64,000 bases of DNA from Palsa-504 sp963744575 (GCA_963744575.1 CAVUUF010000024.1:248001-312000); one strand, 5' to 3'; shown: positions 1-8,819, counted from the first letter of the stretch. The notes: generated by a model not told the origin, from the letters alone. Made by a program: numbers and translations.

Positions 1-372
1 GAAACGGTACTCATTGATGCGCAGTAGGCGGCAGCGTTGAGCGTCCTTGTGCGGCCAAAAAGCGGCCAGAGTGGCCAGGCAACCACGTCAGCTCGATCGT
101 CGGCCAACTGTCAAGGCGTAGCTGACAACTTCCGACGAGGCCTCTTCGTCCCGAAGCCAACTAGCGACTCGATCTGCCATCAGCAGCTTGCTGCTGGCCT
201 GCACGTCGTCGTCCGTGTCCGCTGGTGTACGTGTCGGCTGCCAGCAATGGTTACTCAGCTGGTTACCCGCTTGCCTGGCCGGCTAGTTCCATATCAAGTC
301 GCGGAGCGGGCCAGGCCTCTCGGGGCAAGCTGCGCCCTGCCGGACGAACGACTGGCTGTGGCTCACACATGC
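1..372. other. No supported gene
   Basis: An open frame extends leftward from the kinase-like gene through this stretch, but its translation shows no recognisable domain and has unbiased codon use. I see no RNA gene or clear promoter here. Confidence 0.4.
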
Positions 373-1002
373 GTGGGAACGTGGCAGAATCCTCCGGTGG
401 CAGGACAGCCAAGCGAGACAGATCGAGTCGCACGCGCCATCGCCAGGCGAGCGGAGGGTGGCTTTGCGCTGGTCTCGATTGACGGCGCGGGCGGGTCCGG
501 GAAATCGACGCTCGCCGCCGACCTCGCTGGGCGCCTGGGCGGCATGGGGCCAGCCACTGTCGTGCACGGCGACGACTTCTACCGGCCGATGCGCCCAGCG
601 GAACGACTGCTGCTCAGCCCGCAGGAGGGTTACAACCAGTACTTCGACTGGCAGCGGCTACGCGATCAGGTGCTTATCCCGCTGACATCCGGTACAGGCG
701 CACGCTATCAGCGCTATGACTGGCCAACCGGCGCGCTGGCGACGGGCGAGCTGCACGACGTCCCCCGGTCCGGCGTCGTCATCGTCGAAGGCGTGTACAC
801 CGCCCGTCCGGAGCTGGCGGAATACTACAATCTGACGGTCCTGGTCGAGGCCCCCCGTGATGTATGCCTTGGCCGTCTGCACGAGCGGGGGCACGACCAC
901 GGTCCCGGTAACTGGAATGAGCGCTGGCGTGCCGCCGAGGAATACTATCTCGCGGTCACCAACCCCGGTGCCCGGCTGGACCTGACCGTCAAGGGGTACT
1001 GA
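373..1002 (+). CDS. Uridine kinase-like P-loop NTPase
   Basis: A P-loop kinase of the uridine kinase/phosphoribulokinase superfamily, likely phosphorylating a nucleoside or other small metabolite with ATP in the cytoplasm. The Walker A motif GAGGSGKST lies about 40 residues after the chosen start. It is followed by the HGDDFYRP segment that resembles the substrate/Mg region of uridine kinases, the VIVEGVYT strand and a lid region rich in Arg (CLGRLHERGHDHG). About 210 residues is normal for this family. The start is uncertain: GTG codons at 373 and 397 and an ATG at 247 are all in frame and none has a convincing Shine-Dalgarno site. The conserved domain begins near 420, so a long N-terminal extension is unlikely. 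The gene stands alone. Confidence 0.7.
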   Translation: MGTWQNPPVAGQPSETDRVARAIARRAEGGFALVSIDGAGGSGKSTLAADLAGRLGGMGPATVVHGDDFYRPMRPAERLLLSPQEGYNQYFDWQRLRDQVLIPLTSGTGARYQRYDWPTGALATGELHDVPRSGVVIVEGVYTARPELAEYYNLTVLVEAPRDVCLGRLHERGHDHGPGNWNERWRAAEEYYLAVTNPGARLDLTVKGY

Positions 1003-1176
1003 CGTAGCGTACCGCTGGGACCCCACGACTCTGGTCGATCTGGCACGCGCATCTGGCACGCCACCGCCCTGACTGACTCGACCACCTACCTGTGACGAAA
1101 GTTGGGGACCTCAGCCTGGCGCGCGGCAGCGCCGGCGTAGCCGGCTAACTGGCGGGCCGGTGAAGTGCCGTGCGGG

Positions 1177-2303
1177 TCAGGCTGCCTGGCCTGGGTTATC
1201 CGGGGTCGGGGGCGGTGGGGCGCCGTCACCGGGCGGGGTGACGATGACCTGGATGCCGAGGCGGGCCAGGGCGTTCTGGTGGTAGCGGACCAGGTGCTCG
1301 CGGTTGCGCTGGTCGCGCCGCTCGTAGTAGTCGGTGCCGGCGTCGGTATAGCCGGCGCCGGAGCGCATGACCGCCCAGGCGATGCACAGCAGGGTGTGCG
1401 CGACGGCGACCGCGGCCTTCTTCTCGTTACCCTTGCCGAACCGGCGGACCAGGCGGCGGAACCGGGCGCCGGGGCGGGTAGCGGTGCGCCAGGTCGCCCG
1501 GGCCGCTTCGACCATGGCCACGCGTAGCTGCTGGTCGCCCTTGCGGGTGGGCGCCTTCTTGCGCTTGCCGGCGGACTCGTTGTCGCCGGGCGCCAGCCCG
1601 GCCCAGGCGGCCAGCCGGGCCGCGGTGGCGAACCGGGCCATATCACCGCCGGTCTCGGCGACGATGACCTCGGCGGTCCGCTGCCCGACGCCGGGGATGG
1701 TGACCAGCCGGGCGATGAGCCGCTCGAATGGCGCGGCCGTCTCGGCGACCAGCGTGTCCAGCTCAGCGATCTGGGCGGTCAGCCGGTCGTAGGCGTCCAG
1801 ATGCGCGAATAGCCCGGCGCCGACGGGGAACGTCGTGGCGAGGTGTGCGCGCAGCTGGTTGCAGGCCGCGATGCGGTGCGCCACCAGGTCACGGCGGGCG
1901 CGTCCGGGGCCAGCCGCCGCAGCCGGGCACGGTCGGTGCGCAGCACGTCGGCGAGCACGAACGCATCGAACCGGTCGTCCTTGGCGCCGGCCGATCCGTA
2001 GCGGGACCGCAGGTTCTTCATCTGCCGGGAGGTGATCACCACCACGGTCAGTCCCGCGTCCAGCAGCGCGCCGGCCAGCATCCCGTCGCTGCGCTCGATC
2101 GCGACCTCGCTCACGCCCGCCGCGCGCAGCCCGGTGATCAGCTTGCGGATGCCGGACCTGTCGTGGGTGACGCTGAACCGGGCGCGGACCTGCCCGGCCG
2201 CATCAACGACGCAGGCAACATGGTCAGCGCTGGCCCAGTCAATGCCGGCGGTCAGCCCGCCAGGCGGAGTTGGGGGCAGAACCAGGATCTGGGCATACTT
2301 CAT
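1177..2303 (-). pseudogene. IS110-family transposase, frameshifted
   Basis: DEDD transposase of the IS110 family. The N-terminal RuvC-like part (ATG at 2303, preceded by a strong GAGGAGG site) has the AGIDWASADH start motif, AIERSDG and the AKDDRFDAFVLAD pair of acidic residues. The C-terminal transposase-20 part carries the TIPGVGQRTAEV helix-hairpin-helix and the LAAWAGLAPG region with the catalytic Ser neighbourhood. The two halves lie in different frames, with the shift near 1885-1893, so no full-length protein is made unless this is a base error. IS110 elements lack terminal inverted repeats, so I cannot place the ends. It sits directly upstream of a decayed tatC. Confidence 0.85.
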
Positions 2304-2452
2304 GACAGCCTCCTCGCTGCTAACCCAGTGGGGAGGCACCCTCATTGACGGAGCCGGGACGCGTGCCGTCAGCTCACTGTCCGGCGCTCGGAGCGCATGG
2401 CCCTGTAGACGATCCGCGCGTCCCGGGCGCCCGCATCGTCGGAGAGCGCTTC

Positions 2453-3299
2453 GTGCACTCCCAGCGGCAGCGGAACCCCGAAGGCCGCATGCCGTTCCTG
2501 GATCACATCCGTGAGCTGCGCGACCGCGTCGTCAAAATGGCGCTCGCCCTGGCCGCGGGGATGACCGCCGGGTTCATCTTCTTCAACCAGGCCTGGCACG
2601 TCATCGAGCGCCCGCTGTGCTCGGCGACGATCCGCGGGCACTCCGGCTGCCGCACGCTCGGCGTCAACCAGCTCGTCCTGAACGGGCCGCTGGACGCGTT
2701 CTACCTGCGGGTGAAAGTCGCGCTGATCGTCGGGGTGATCCTGTCCTCGCCGATCTGGCTGTACCAGATCTGGGCGTTCGTCGCGCCCGGCCTGCACACC
2801 AGGGAAAAGCGGTGAAGCTGCATCTTCCTCGGTGCGGCCGTCCCGCTGTTCGGCATCGGTATCACGCTGTGCTACCTGTCGCTAGGCCGTTCCATGCACT
2901 AGCTGCTCGGCCTGACGCCGGGCGGCGTGCAGAACCTGATCCAGGTCGACCAGTACATGAGCTTCACAGTGGCGATGATGCTGGCCTTCGGGCTCGCGTT
3001 CGAGCTGCCGCTGCTCCTGTCATGCTGAACCTGGCCGGGATCCTGACCCACGAGCGGTTCAGGAAGTGGCGGCGGCTGCTCATTTTCGGGGTGTTTCTGA
3101 TCGCGGGCATGGCCAACCCGAGCCCGGATCCGCTCACGATGCTGATCCTGGGCGGGGCCTGGGCGTTGCTAGTCGAGGCGGCCGAGCTCATCGTGTGGTC
3201 CCACGACCGGCACCGGGCCCGGCTATACCCGGATCCCTATGCCGGCCTGCCGCCAATGAGCTGTCCCCGCTGCAGTCCGGCGGCCGGGGAAGGGACTAA
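2453..3299 (+). pseudogene. tatC: tatC pseudogene
   Basis: Remains of the multi-spanning TatC subunit of the twin-arginine protein translocase. The N-terminus (GRMPFLDHIRELRDRV) and membrane segments such as LIVGVILSSPIWLYQIWAFVAPGL are clear TatC sequence. The later part (HERFRKWRRLLIFGVFLIAG, NPSPDPLTMLILGGAW) is also conserved. The reading frame is broken by TGA at 2813-2815, by TAG at 2898-2900, by a shift near 3022 and by another near the C-terminus. The reconstructed product would be near normal size, so this is a whole gene that decayed in place. The neighbouring IS110 lies just upstream. A functional tatC must exist elsewhere. Confidence 0.85.
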
Positions 3300-3302
3300 G
3301 CG

Positions 3303-3650
3303 GTGTTCGACCTGTCCATCCCTAAGCTGCTGGTTCTCGCGGTGATCGGGCTTGTCATCTTCGGGCCGAACGAGTTGCCCAGGATCGCCGCCCAGGCCAG
3401 CCGCGCCCTCCGCGACCTGCGCAGGATCGCTGAGGGCGCGAAGAACGACCTGCGGGAAGGACTCGGCCCGGAGTTCGCCGGCTTCGAGATCGAGGACCTG
3501 AATCCCAGGCGGTTCGTGCAGAAGCGCCTCTCCGACCACCTGAACACGGACCAAGGGACCGAGCAGCAACCAGCACGCCAGGCCACCGCAGCGAGCGGCA
3601 CGCCTCTTGGGCCGGGCGAGCGCCCGCCGTTCGACCCGGACGCGACCTGA
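3303..3650 (+). CDS. TatA/TatB-like translocase subunit
   Basis: A 115-residue single-span protein of the TatA/TatB family. It has a short N-terminal membrane helix (KLLVLAVIGLVIFGPNELP) with the conserved Phe-Gly-Pro hinge, an amphipathic helix rich in Arg and Ala, and a variable hydrophilic tail. The MFDLSIPKLLVL start resembles TatB more than TatA. The GTG start lies three bases after the stop of the broken tatC, so the two were once translationally coupled. The gene is still open, but without its TatC partner it is probably redundant with tat genes elsewhere. The TatA versus TatB assignment is uncertain. Confidence 0.75.
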   Translation: MFDLSIPKLLVLAVIGLVIFGPNELPRIAAQASRALRDLRRIAEGAKNDLREGLGPEFAGFEIEDLNPRRFVQKRLSDHLNTDQGTEQQPARQATAASGTPLGPGERPPFDPDAT

Positions 3651-3665
3651 GCCGAAGGTATTTCC

Positions 3666-4145
3666 TCAAGTTTGTGTTGAACAGGCCAGTGCGAACACTG
3701 TCAGAGCTGGATCTGGCGGCGTGCTGTCCTTGTCAGTACGTAGATGAGCGGTCCCTTCTCCTGCAAGAAGGCTCGTAACGAATCGCCACTGGCACATGAG
3801 CACCTCAAGCTGGGCGAATGTGTTCACCGCCTCGTCGCTTGCCAGGTTGATCATGCGTGCGCCGCTAGTGCGTACAGCTTCGATCTCGGCTCGGTGATCC
3901 TGGATATGACGATCCCGGGTGATGATCAGCCATCCCTGACGAGCGGTTTCTGGGATCCATACGTCGTCGTCAGTATCAGGATCGGTGATGGGACAAGGTG
4001 GCCGTATCCTCCGGGTTCTTGTCACACCACCTGGGTCGCCTGGATACGTCACGTCCGGCCTGACCTGAGCCAGGGTCTTGGCCAAGCCAAGCACGTCGGC
4101 GTCTACGTAGTAGTGGACGGCAGCCGACTTGGCCGACTTGCTCAT
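3666..4145 (-). CDS. PIN-like toxin, VapC45 type
   Basis: A 159-residue PIN-like domain protein resembling the VapC45 group, expected to be an Mg-dependent ribonuclease toxin. The early YYVDADVLGLAK motif supplies acidic active-site residues, with DDDVWIPE and LIITRDRHIQDHRAEI supplying further conserved acidic and basic residues. ATG at 4145 was chosen because the family begins a few residues before the YVDAD motif; the longer frame to 4229 would overlap the antitoxin. The gene lies downstream of an antitoxin-like gene on the same strand, the normal order for this pair. The toxin frame is intact although its antitoxin is broken. The conserved fold is clear; activity is inferred. Confidence 0.7.
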   Translation of the reverse strand: MSKSAKSAAVHYYVDADVLGLAKTLAQVRPDVTYPGDPGGVTRTRRIRPPCPITDPDTDDDVWIPETARQGWLIITRDRHIQDHRAEIEAVRTSGARMINLASDEAVNTFAQLEVLMCQWRFVTSLLAGEGTAHLRTDKDSTPPDPALTVFALACSTQT

Positions 4146-4188
4146 GCCGCCTGCGCTCGCACAGAGATCTCGTAAGCGAGCGCCCACC

Positions 4189-4813
4189 TCACATCGTCTT
4201 CCGACAGGCCAAGTCCTCAGCGATGTCATCTACCATCTCACCTGCGTCTGAGTGCTCCCAGATGATCTCGGTGCTGATCCCCTTCACGGCTGGCCTGCCC
4301 GAGCGGCTGCCAGGTCGCATGATGACTGGGGAATGCGGGTCGCCAGGCTGCCGCCAGGTCGCCTTCCCAGGTGACCCGCTCATAGAACGAGTCAGCCGCA
4401 GGGATCAGCACGTACTGCCCCCGGACGAAGGCGACAAGACAGAAGTCGGTATCCAGCCTGGTTGCGTCCTGCACTTCCGACAGGAGCTGTTTGCCGCTTA
4501 CATAAGGCCGCTAGTCGGCCAGGGGATAAGGGACGCCGAATTCCAGGCGCATCTTGTCAATGAAGGCACGCAACTCCGCCAGCGCCACGCCATGCGTGCG
4601 CCGGTACTCCCTCAGCAAGCCAGCCTCAACGAACTCAGCCCAGGTGACAGGCGCCCGGCTACCGCGGGCCTGCTCGCGGATGACAGGCTTGTACTTGCGC
4701 CCGCGATACTCCCCGCCCTCCAGCCAGCAATTCAGCGTGTTCTGGCTGACCCGGAGCAGCCGTGCGGCCCCGGCCTCGGTAAACATCTCCCGATCCAGAA
4801 CAGTCACGCCCAT
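4189..4813 (-). pseudogene. VapB45/DUF433-like antitoxin, broken
   Basis: Cognate antitoxin-like gene upstream of the PIN toxin. Residues 10-100 form a helix-turn-helix region with a MerR-like motif (FTEAGAARLLRVSQNTLNCWL) and a linker. The frame stops at an amber codon at 4511-4513. The same frame continues with recognisable sequence (DFCLVAFVRGQYVLIPAADSF), and a second shift near 4340-4390 leads to the C-terminal DUF433 part (RPAVKGISTEIIWEHSDAGE), which ends at 4189. It is therefore interrupted twice. The 100-residue N-terminal fragment could still be made and might still bind DNA, but the toxin-binding half would be missing. Confidence 0.7.
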
Positions 4814-4891
4814 GGCTGAAGTGTTGCATTCCCGATCCTTTTACGCGAGGACGTGCGCAATCGCGCGTGGGTCACGCTGTTCTGTTCACTT

Positions 4892-4999
4892 CTAGCCGAA
4901 GATCTTGTCCATTACCTCTGCGCCCTGGGTGAGCGCGGGGCGGATCTCGTGGCGGTAGACCGACTCTGTGGTTGCGGTCCGGTCGTGAGAGTAATTGTC
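4892..4999 (-). pseudogene. Tyrosine recombinase C-terminal relic
   Basis: Reading the minus strand from 4999 gives about 35 residues that match the extreme C-terminus of actinomycete phage-type integrases: an YSH..TT..VYRHEIRP segment containing the catalytic-Tyr neighbourhood, then ALTQGAEVMDKIFG and a TAG at 4892-4894. The rest of the gene is absent, and the relic abuts the IS256 region, which suggests the insertion or a later deletion removed it. It is evidence of an older integrated element at the left of the window. Confidence 0.65.
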
Positions 5000-5020
5000 A
5001 ATACCTGTGGAACAAGATTT

Positions 5021-6301
5021 TTAGGCGGCTTCCGGCTGGGCCGTCTCGGCGGCCTGGTCCTCGGGTCGTTCGACGAGCTTGCCGTTGACGAATGTCGCGC
5101 CGGCGCGGACGAGCGCGACCAGGTGGGGGGCGTTGACCATGCGCCAGCGGCGCTGGGCGGACTCGATCAGCTTGAACGCCATCGCCAGGGCGGCGGCCTT
5201 CGACCCGTGGCCCTTGGTGACCTTGGTCCGCAGCCTGACGGTGGCGAAGGTCGACTCGATCGGGTTGGTGGTGCGCAGGTGCACCCGGTGCTCGGCCGGG
5301 TAGTCGTAGAAGGCCAGCAGCTCGTCCTCATCGCCGGTGATCTTGGCGGCGGCCTTGGGGAACTTGGCGGCGAAGGCCTTGGCGGCCGCGCGGGCGTGGT
5401 CCTTGTCCTCGGCGTTCCAGATCTCGGCCAGGGCCTTCTTCGCGCCCGGGTGCGCGGACTTCGGCAGCGCCCCCAGCACGTTGGCGATCTTGTGGAACCA
5501 GCAGCGCTGGGTCCTGGCCTGCGGGAACACCTCCCGCACCGCGCTCCAGAACCCCAGCGCCCCGTCGCCGATCGCCAGCACCGGGGCGCGCATGCCCCGG
5601 CGGGCGCAGTCGCGCAGCAGGCCGGCCCGCGACTCGGCGGACTCCCGGTAGCCCTCGGCGAGGGCGACCAGCTCCTTGCGCCCGCCGGCGCGCACCCCGA
5701 TCATCACCAGCAGGCACAGCTTGCCCTCGCCCAGCCGGATGCCCAGGTGGATGCCGTCCACCCACAGGTAGACATAGTCCGCGCCGGACAGGTCGCGGGT
5801 CATGAACGCCGCGGCCTCGGCCGTCCACGTCTCGGTCAGCTTCGTGACCGTGGAGGACGACAACCCGGCGCTGCTGCCGAGGAACTGGCCGAGCGCGGGC
5901 ACCAAGTCCCCGGACGACAGGCCGTGCAGGTACAGCAGCGGCAGCACCTCGCCGACCTGGGGGGTCTTGCGCGCCCACGGCGGCAGGATCGCCGAGGAGA
6001 ACCGCATCCGCTGCCCCGTTTCCGGGTCGGTGCGCCTGTCGTTCACCCGCGGCGCGGTCACCTCCACAGCCCCGGCGCTGGTCAGCACGGTGCGCGGCTC
6101 CGCGGTGCCGTTGCGCACCACCAGGCGGCGGCCGTCCTCGTCACGAACCCCGCCGAACTGGCCGATGTAGGCGGCGACCTCGGCCTGCAGCGCCGCGGCC
6201 AGCATCTGCCGGGCGCCGTCCCGCACGATCTGATCAATCAGCGACGACGGCTGCCCATCAGCCGCCAGCGTGCCAGCCACGTCAGGCACTACTGTGAGCA
6301 T
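5021..6301 (-). CDS. IS256-family (mutator-type) transposase
   Basis: A 426-residue DDE transposase of the IS256/mutator family. Recognisable blocks are the DRRTDPETGQRMRFSS region, SSSTVTKLTETW, the first catalytic Asp in LWVDGIHLGIR, the second in LAIGDGALGFW, the QRCWFHKIANVL motif and the final Glu in TTNPIESTFATVRLRT. Length is typical and the frame intact, so the enzyme may be active. ATG at 6301 was chosen because the earlier in-frame starts lie inside a hairpin-forming leader. I could not identify convincing terminal inverted repeats or a target duplication. The gene is next to an integrase relic and immediately outside the left boundary of the tRNA-Arg element. Confidence 0.92.
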   Translation of the reverse strand: MLTVVPDVAGTLAADGQPSSLIDQIVRDGARQMLAAALQAEVAAYIGQFGGVRDEDGRRLVVRNGTAEPRTVLTSAGAVEVTAPRVNDRRTDPETGQRMRFSSAILPPWARKTPQVGEVLPLLYLHGLSSGDLVPALGQFLGSSAGLSSSTVTKLTETWTAEAAAFMTRDLSGADYVYLWVDGIHLGIRLGEGKLCLLVMIGVRAGGRKELVALAEGYRESAESRAGLLRDCARRGMRAPVLAIGDGALGFWSAVREVFPQARTQRCWFHKIANVLGALPKSAHPGAKKALAEIWNAEDKDHARAAAKAFAAKFPKAAAKITGDEDELLAFYDYPAEHRVHLRTTNPIESTFATVRLRTKVTKGHGSKAAALAMAFKLIESAQRRWRMVNAPHLVALVRAGATFVNGKLVERPEDQAAETAQPEAA

Positions 6302-6302
6302 C

Positions 6303-6381
6303 GGTGTACCTTCCCGGCCAGGCGTTCCAGCGCCGGCCATTGCTTGAGACCTCTACAACTCGGTCACCGGGAAGGTACACC
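6303..6381. repeat. 15-bp perfect inverted repeat in the IS256 leader
   Basis: Arms at 6303-6317 and 6367-6381 are perfect reverse complements (GGTGTACCTTCCCGG and its complement) separated by 49 bases. The inner arm ends one base upstream of the transposase ATG. In the transposase transcript this could form a hairpin that sequesters the translation start, a known way for insertion sequences to limit translation from external transcripts. It may instead be a binding site or part of the element end. Confidence 0.6.
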
Positions 6382-6435
6382 CCTCCTTCACGTCCCTGCC
6401 CTTCCCGGCGGATCCACCGGTTTCAAGCATTGCTC

Positions 6436-6470
<35 letters not shown>

Positions 6471-6511
6471 TTCACTTCGTGCTCGGCGCTGACCTCGATA
6501 TATCCAGGTCA

Positions 6512-6589
6512 GGAGGCCTATTCCAATGCCTTTGAGTGACTGCCGATGACCGTAGTTCGCCGCGCGTCATGGCACGTATGTGGCACGCC
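6512..6589. repeat. Dispersed repeat, copy A
   Basis: About 80 percent identical by eye to 8072-8149 over the better-conserved 56-bp right part. Both copies begin GGAGGCC, contain GAGTGAC and TGACCG and end in TGGCACG...TGGCACGCC. The spaced TGGCAC pair also occurs at the end of the integrase gene (about 18090-18110), so these may be relics of integrase-end/att-arm DNA from repeated integrations. Confidence 0.5.
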
Positions 6590-6712
6590 TCCGCTGGTCA
6601 GCATCCGATCGCCCCAAAGCACAGCCGACACGGCACCCTCACCCGGCAACGGGCGTTGAATGCTACCCGGCGGCCTGCTCGCCCACCGAGGGCCTGAAGC
6701 AGGCGGCGGCAC

Positions 6713-7012
6713 TCAGAAGTTGGATGGCGAGGCAGCTACCTGGACGATGGTGATCTCCGGCGGACCGGATGCGCCCATCTCCCCGGTCAGGGCCTGGATG
6801 TCGGGCCGGGCGAAAAACTGCTCGAACTGCTGCGGCGATTCCCACTCGTCCACGAGGATGACGAAGCCGTCACCCACGGCGAAGGTGTGGTGGATCGCCC
6901 CGACTGCGCGGGCCTGCTCGGAGAGGCCGACAAGATCGTCCGCCCGGTCAGTCAGCACCTTCTTGAACACGGCGGTGTCGCCCGGGAACTTACCGATTAC
7001 CAGCACGCTCAC
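6713..7012 (-). CDS. Small ABM-like dimeric barrel protein
   Basis: A 99-residue protein with the layout of an antibiotic-biosynthesis-monooxygenase-like ferredoxin fold (MSVLVIGKFPGD strand, then a helix with DRADDLVGLSEQARAVGAIHH, then FAVGDGFVILVDEWESPQQFEQFF). Such proteins are often stress or small-molecule mono-oxygenases or simply dimeric binding folds. No catalytic residues can be assigned. It is the first gene inside the left att site, oriented outward. The function is not known; the fold assignment is moderate. Confidence 0.6.
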   Translation of the reverse strand: MSVLVIGKFPGDTAVFKKVLTDRADDLVGLSEQARAVGAIHHTFAVGDGFVILVDEWESPQQFEQFFARPDIQALTGEMGASGPPEITIVQVAASPSNF

Positions 7013-7525
7013 GACAGCTCAAACCCCCCACCCTTGGTCGTGACGCACAAGGCTGTCAGGCTACTGCGGCGAATTAGCCATGCGCAATACCTGGCCTGGG
7101 GTATGACCACCTCGATGCGAACTACCGGCGCGATGCTCCTCACGGTCAGACGATGCAGCCTGGCGTGTATGTGGATGCTTGCCCAAGGTAGCCGTAGCGC
7201 GTACGGGTTGCTGTATTTCGCTGCTGTACGCGGCGGCCGACGCGAGCATGAAGATCGTCGGCACCGGCTCGCCAACACGCTTGCCAAGTCTGTGGACGTG
7301 CGTCCGCGCCAGGTCAGCGCGGTCCGGGACCGGTTGTCATCGTTAGGCGGGTCACTGGTCACCTCGTCCGCAGCGGCAGTGGGATCTGGGACTGCGAGGG
7401 AGGACCCGGTTTATTCGAGGGTCTTGCCAGAGGAATTAAAGTGTGATATGACGCTGCTACTAGCGTGACCGCGGAACCAATAGTGGGTACTTAATTATCT
7501 AATCCAGCGATGGGGGGAATGGCGG
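7013..7525. other. No supported gene; degraded DNA
   Basis: Several overlapping open frames exist but none has a recognisable domain or a convincing start. It contains one copy of a short sequence, TCGATGCGAACTAC at 7112-7125, that recurs at 8971-8984. Base composition becomes more AT-rich toward 7420-7525, just before the next gene, where its promoter is likely. Confidence 0.5.
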
Positions 7526-7927
7526 ATGGAAGGCGAACGTGAGCTTTACAGAACTAAGTACCCCGTCCTTATAAGAACCCAACCCCGAGGCAGGGTGATT
7601 TGGGACTCTCAGGCCAAAGGGGTCTGTATCGTCACGAACCAGCGCATTATATTTCGATACCACAACGGTAGCGTCGCGCATCATTTGCTAATTCAAATTC
7701 GTTCTGTGAGCACGTTCGATGGTTACAAAACGGCGAATCCAGACGTAGACATTGAAATGCATAATGGTGATAAGGTGACGATTCTCTATGATCAGGGCGA
7801 AGGGGCCCGTCTAGCCGCCGATGCCGGAAGCGAGAAAGGTTGGAGACGAAAGAGTACCTGGCCTTATGAGCTGTCTGCTCTGAGGGAGCTTGCATCAAAG
7901 ATTCAAGGTGCCATGGTTCCATTCTGA
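7526..7927 (+). CDS. Hypothetical protein, possible PH/GRAM-like fold
   Basis: A 133-residue soluble protein of clearly lower GC than its neighbours, suggesting recent transfer. Alternating beta-rich segments (YPVLIRTQPRGRVIWDSQ, GVCIVTNQRIIFRYHN, HLLIQIRSVSTFDG, DIEMHNGDKVTILYD) followed by a C-terminal helix resemble small PH-like or GRAM domains in which a 'TNQRIIF' strand is typical. That comparison is by pattern only. ATG at 7526 has a modest purine-rich upstream. It lies as cargo between att and the plasmid core. Function unknown. Confidence 0.6.
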   Translation: MEGERELYRTKYPVLIRTQPRGRVIWDSQAKGVCIVTNQRIIFRYHNGSVAHHLLIQIRSVSTFDGYKTANPDVDIEMHNGDKVTILYDQGEGARLAADAGSEKGWRRKSTWPYELSALRELASKIQGAMVPF

Positions 7928-8071
7928 ACACGTAAACCTTAGAAGTTGGATCAACCGCTCCTTGATCAAATACGGCTGAACTCGGCAACGCAGGGCTGGC
8001 GAGCTGGCGCAAGTGACCCGCTGCTTAGAAGGTCGTTTCGGGCAGTGGGTTAACCTGCGCGTGCCCATGTC

Positions 8072-8149
8072 GGAGGCCGTTCCGTTTGCCCGTGAGTGAC
8101 CGCTGGTGACCGCTGTTTCCCGCCCGTTCTGGCACGGACGTGGCACGCC
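8072..8149. repeat. Dispersed repeat, copy B
   Basis: Second copy of the repeat at 6512-6589; same orientation, with about 11 mismatches over the right 56 bp. It separates the 7.5-kb and 8.4-kb cargo genes. Confidence 0.5.
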
Positions 8150-8366
8150 GCTAGCAGTCAGATCCGTAGATAGTGCCGCGCGTGCCAGCAACCTGAGCAC
8201 TTGGTGGCTGGCCTGCCAGGATGGTTCTCACTGGCTCGCGTCGTCTTTCTGGTTCGCCCCGTTTACGGCCAAAGTCAGGCCACCTCAGCCTGGCAGGGCA
8301 AGATCACGCGCCAGGCCGGGGATAGCGTTGGAGCCGGACCAGCTGTCAAGCGACAAGGAAGGTCTT

Positions 8367-8819
8367 ATGGTGGATACTCCTACCAGCGTCGACCGCAACG
8401 CGCCGGTCCTGGCGCATCATGAGATTGATATCAGCGCTCCGGTGAGCCGGGTCTGGGCCCTGCACCAGGGCGTCAATGCCTGGCCGTCCTGGCACTCCGA
8501 TATCACTGCGGCCCAGCTGAACGGAGCCTTCGCGCCCGGCGGATCGTTCACCTGGACCAGCTTCGGCTTCACCGTGACCTCCACGGTGTACGCGGTGCAA
8601 GACCAGTCCCGGGTCTTGTGGGGCGGCACCGGCGATGGCATCACCGGTGTGCACGAATGGGTGTTCACGGCTACACCGGCCGGCACTCACGTAGAAACCA
8701 CCGAATCCTTCGCTGGCGCTCCCGTCGAGGCCGACGTAGCAGGCATGCAGCGGGTGCTCGACGGGTCGCTTGTCTCGTGGCTGAACCATCTCAAGAACGC
8801 TGCCGAGGCGGCCGGGTAG
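8367..8819 (+). CDS. SRPBCC (START-like) domain protein
   Basis: A 150-residue polyketide-cyclase/SRPBCC protein. It has the usual N-terminal strand HHEIDISAPVSRVWALH, then VNAWPSWHSDI, a ligand-cavity strand region (GGSFTWTSFGFTVTSTVYAV), HEWVFTATPAGTHVETTES and a long C-terminal helix (MQRVLDGSLVSWLNHLKNAAE). These proteins bind hydrophobic small molecules. ATG at 8367 is chosen for the AAGGAAGG upstream and the normal family length; the longer open frame from 8106 has no support. It is stand-alone cargo in the element. Confidence 0.8.
   Translation: MVDTPTSVDRNAPVLAHHEIDISAPVSRVWALHQGVNAWPSWHSDITAAQLNGAFAPGGSFTWTSFGFTVTSTVYAVQDQSRVLWGGTGDGITGVHEWVFTATPAGTHVETTESFAGAPVEADVAGMQRVLDGSLVSWLNHLKNAAEAAG

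Noticed and set aside
8106..8366. N-terminal extension of the SRPBCC protein
   Set aside because: The upstream codons have no family similarity and the ATG at 8367 has a ribosome site.
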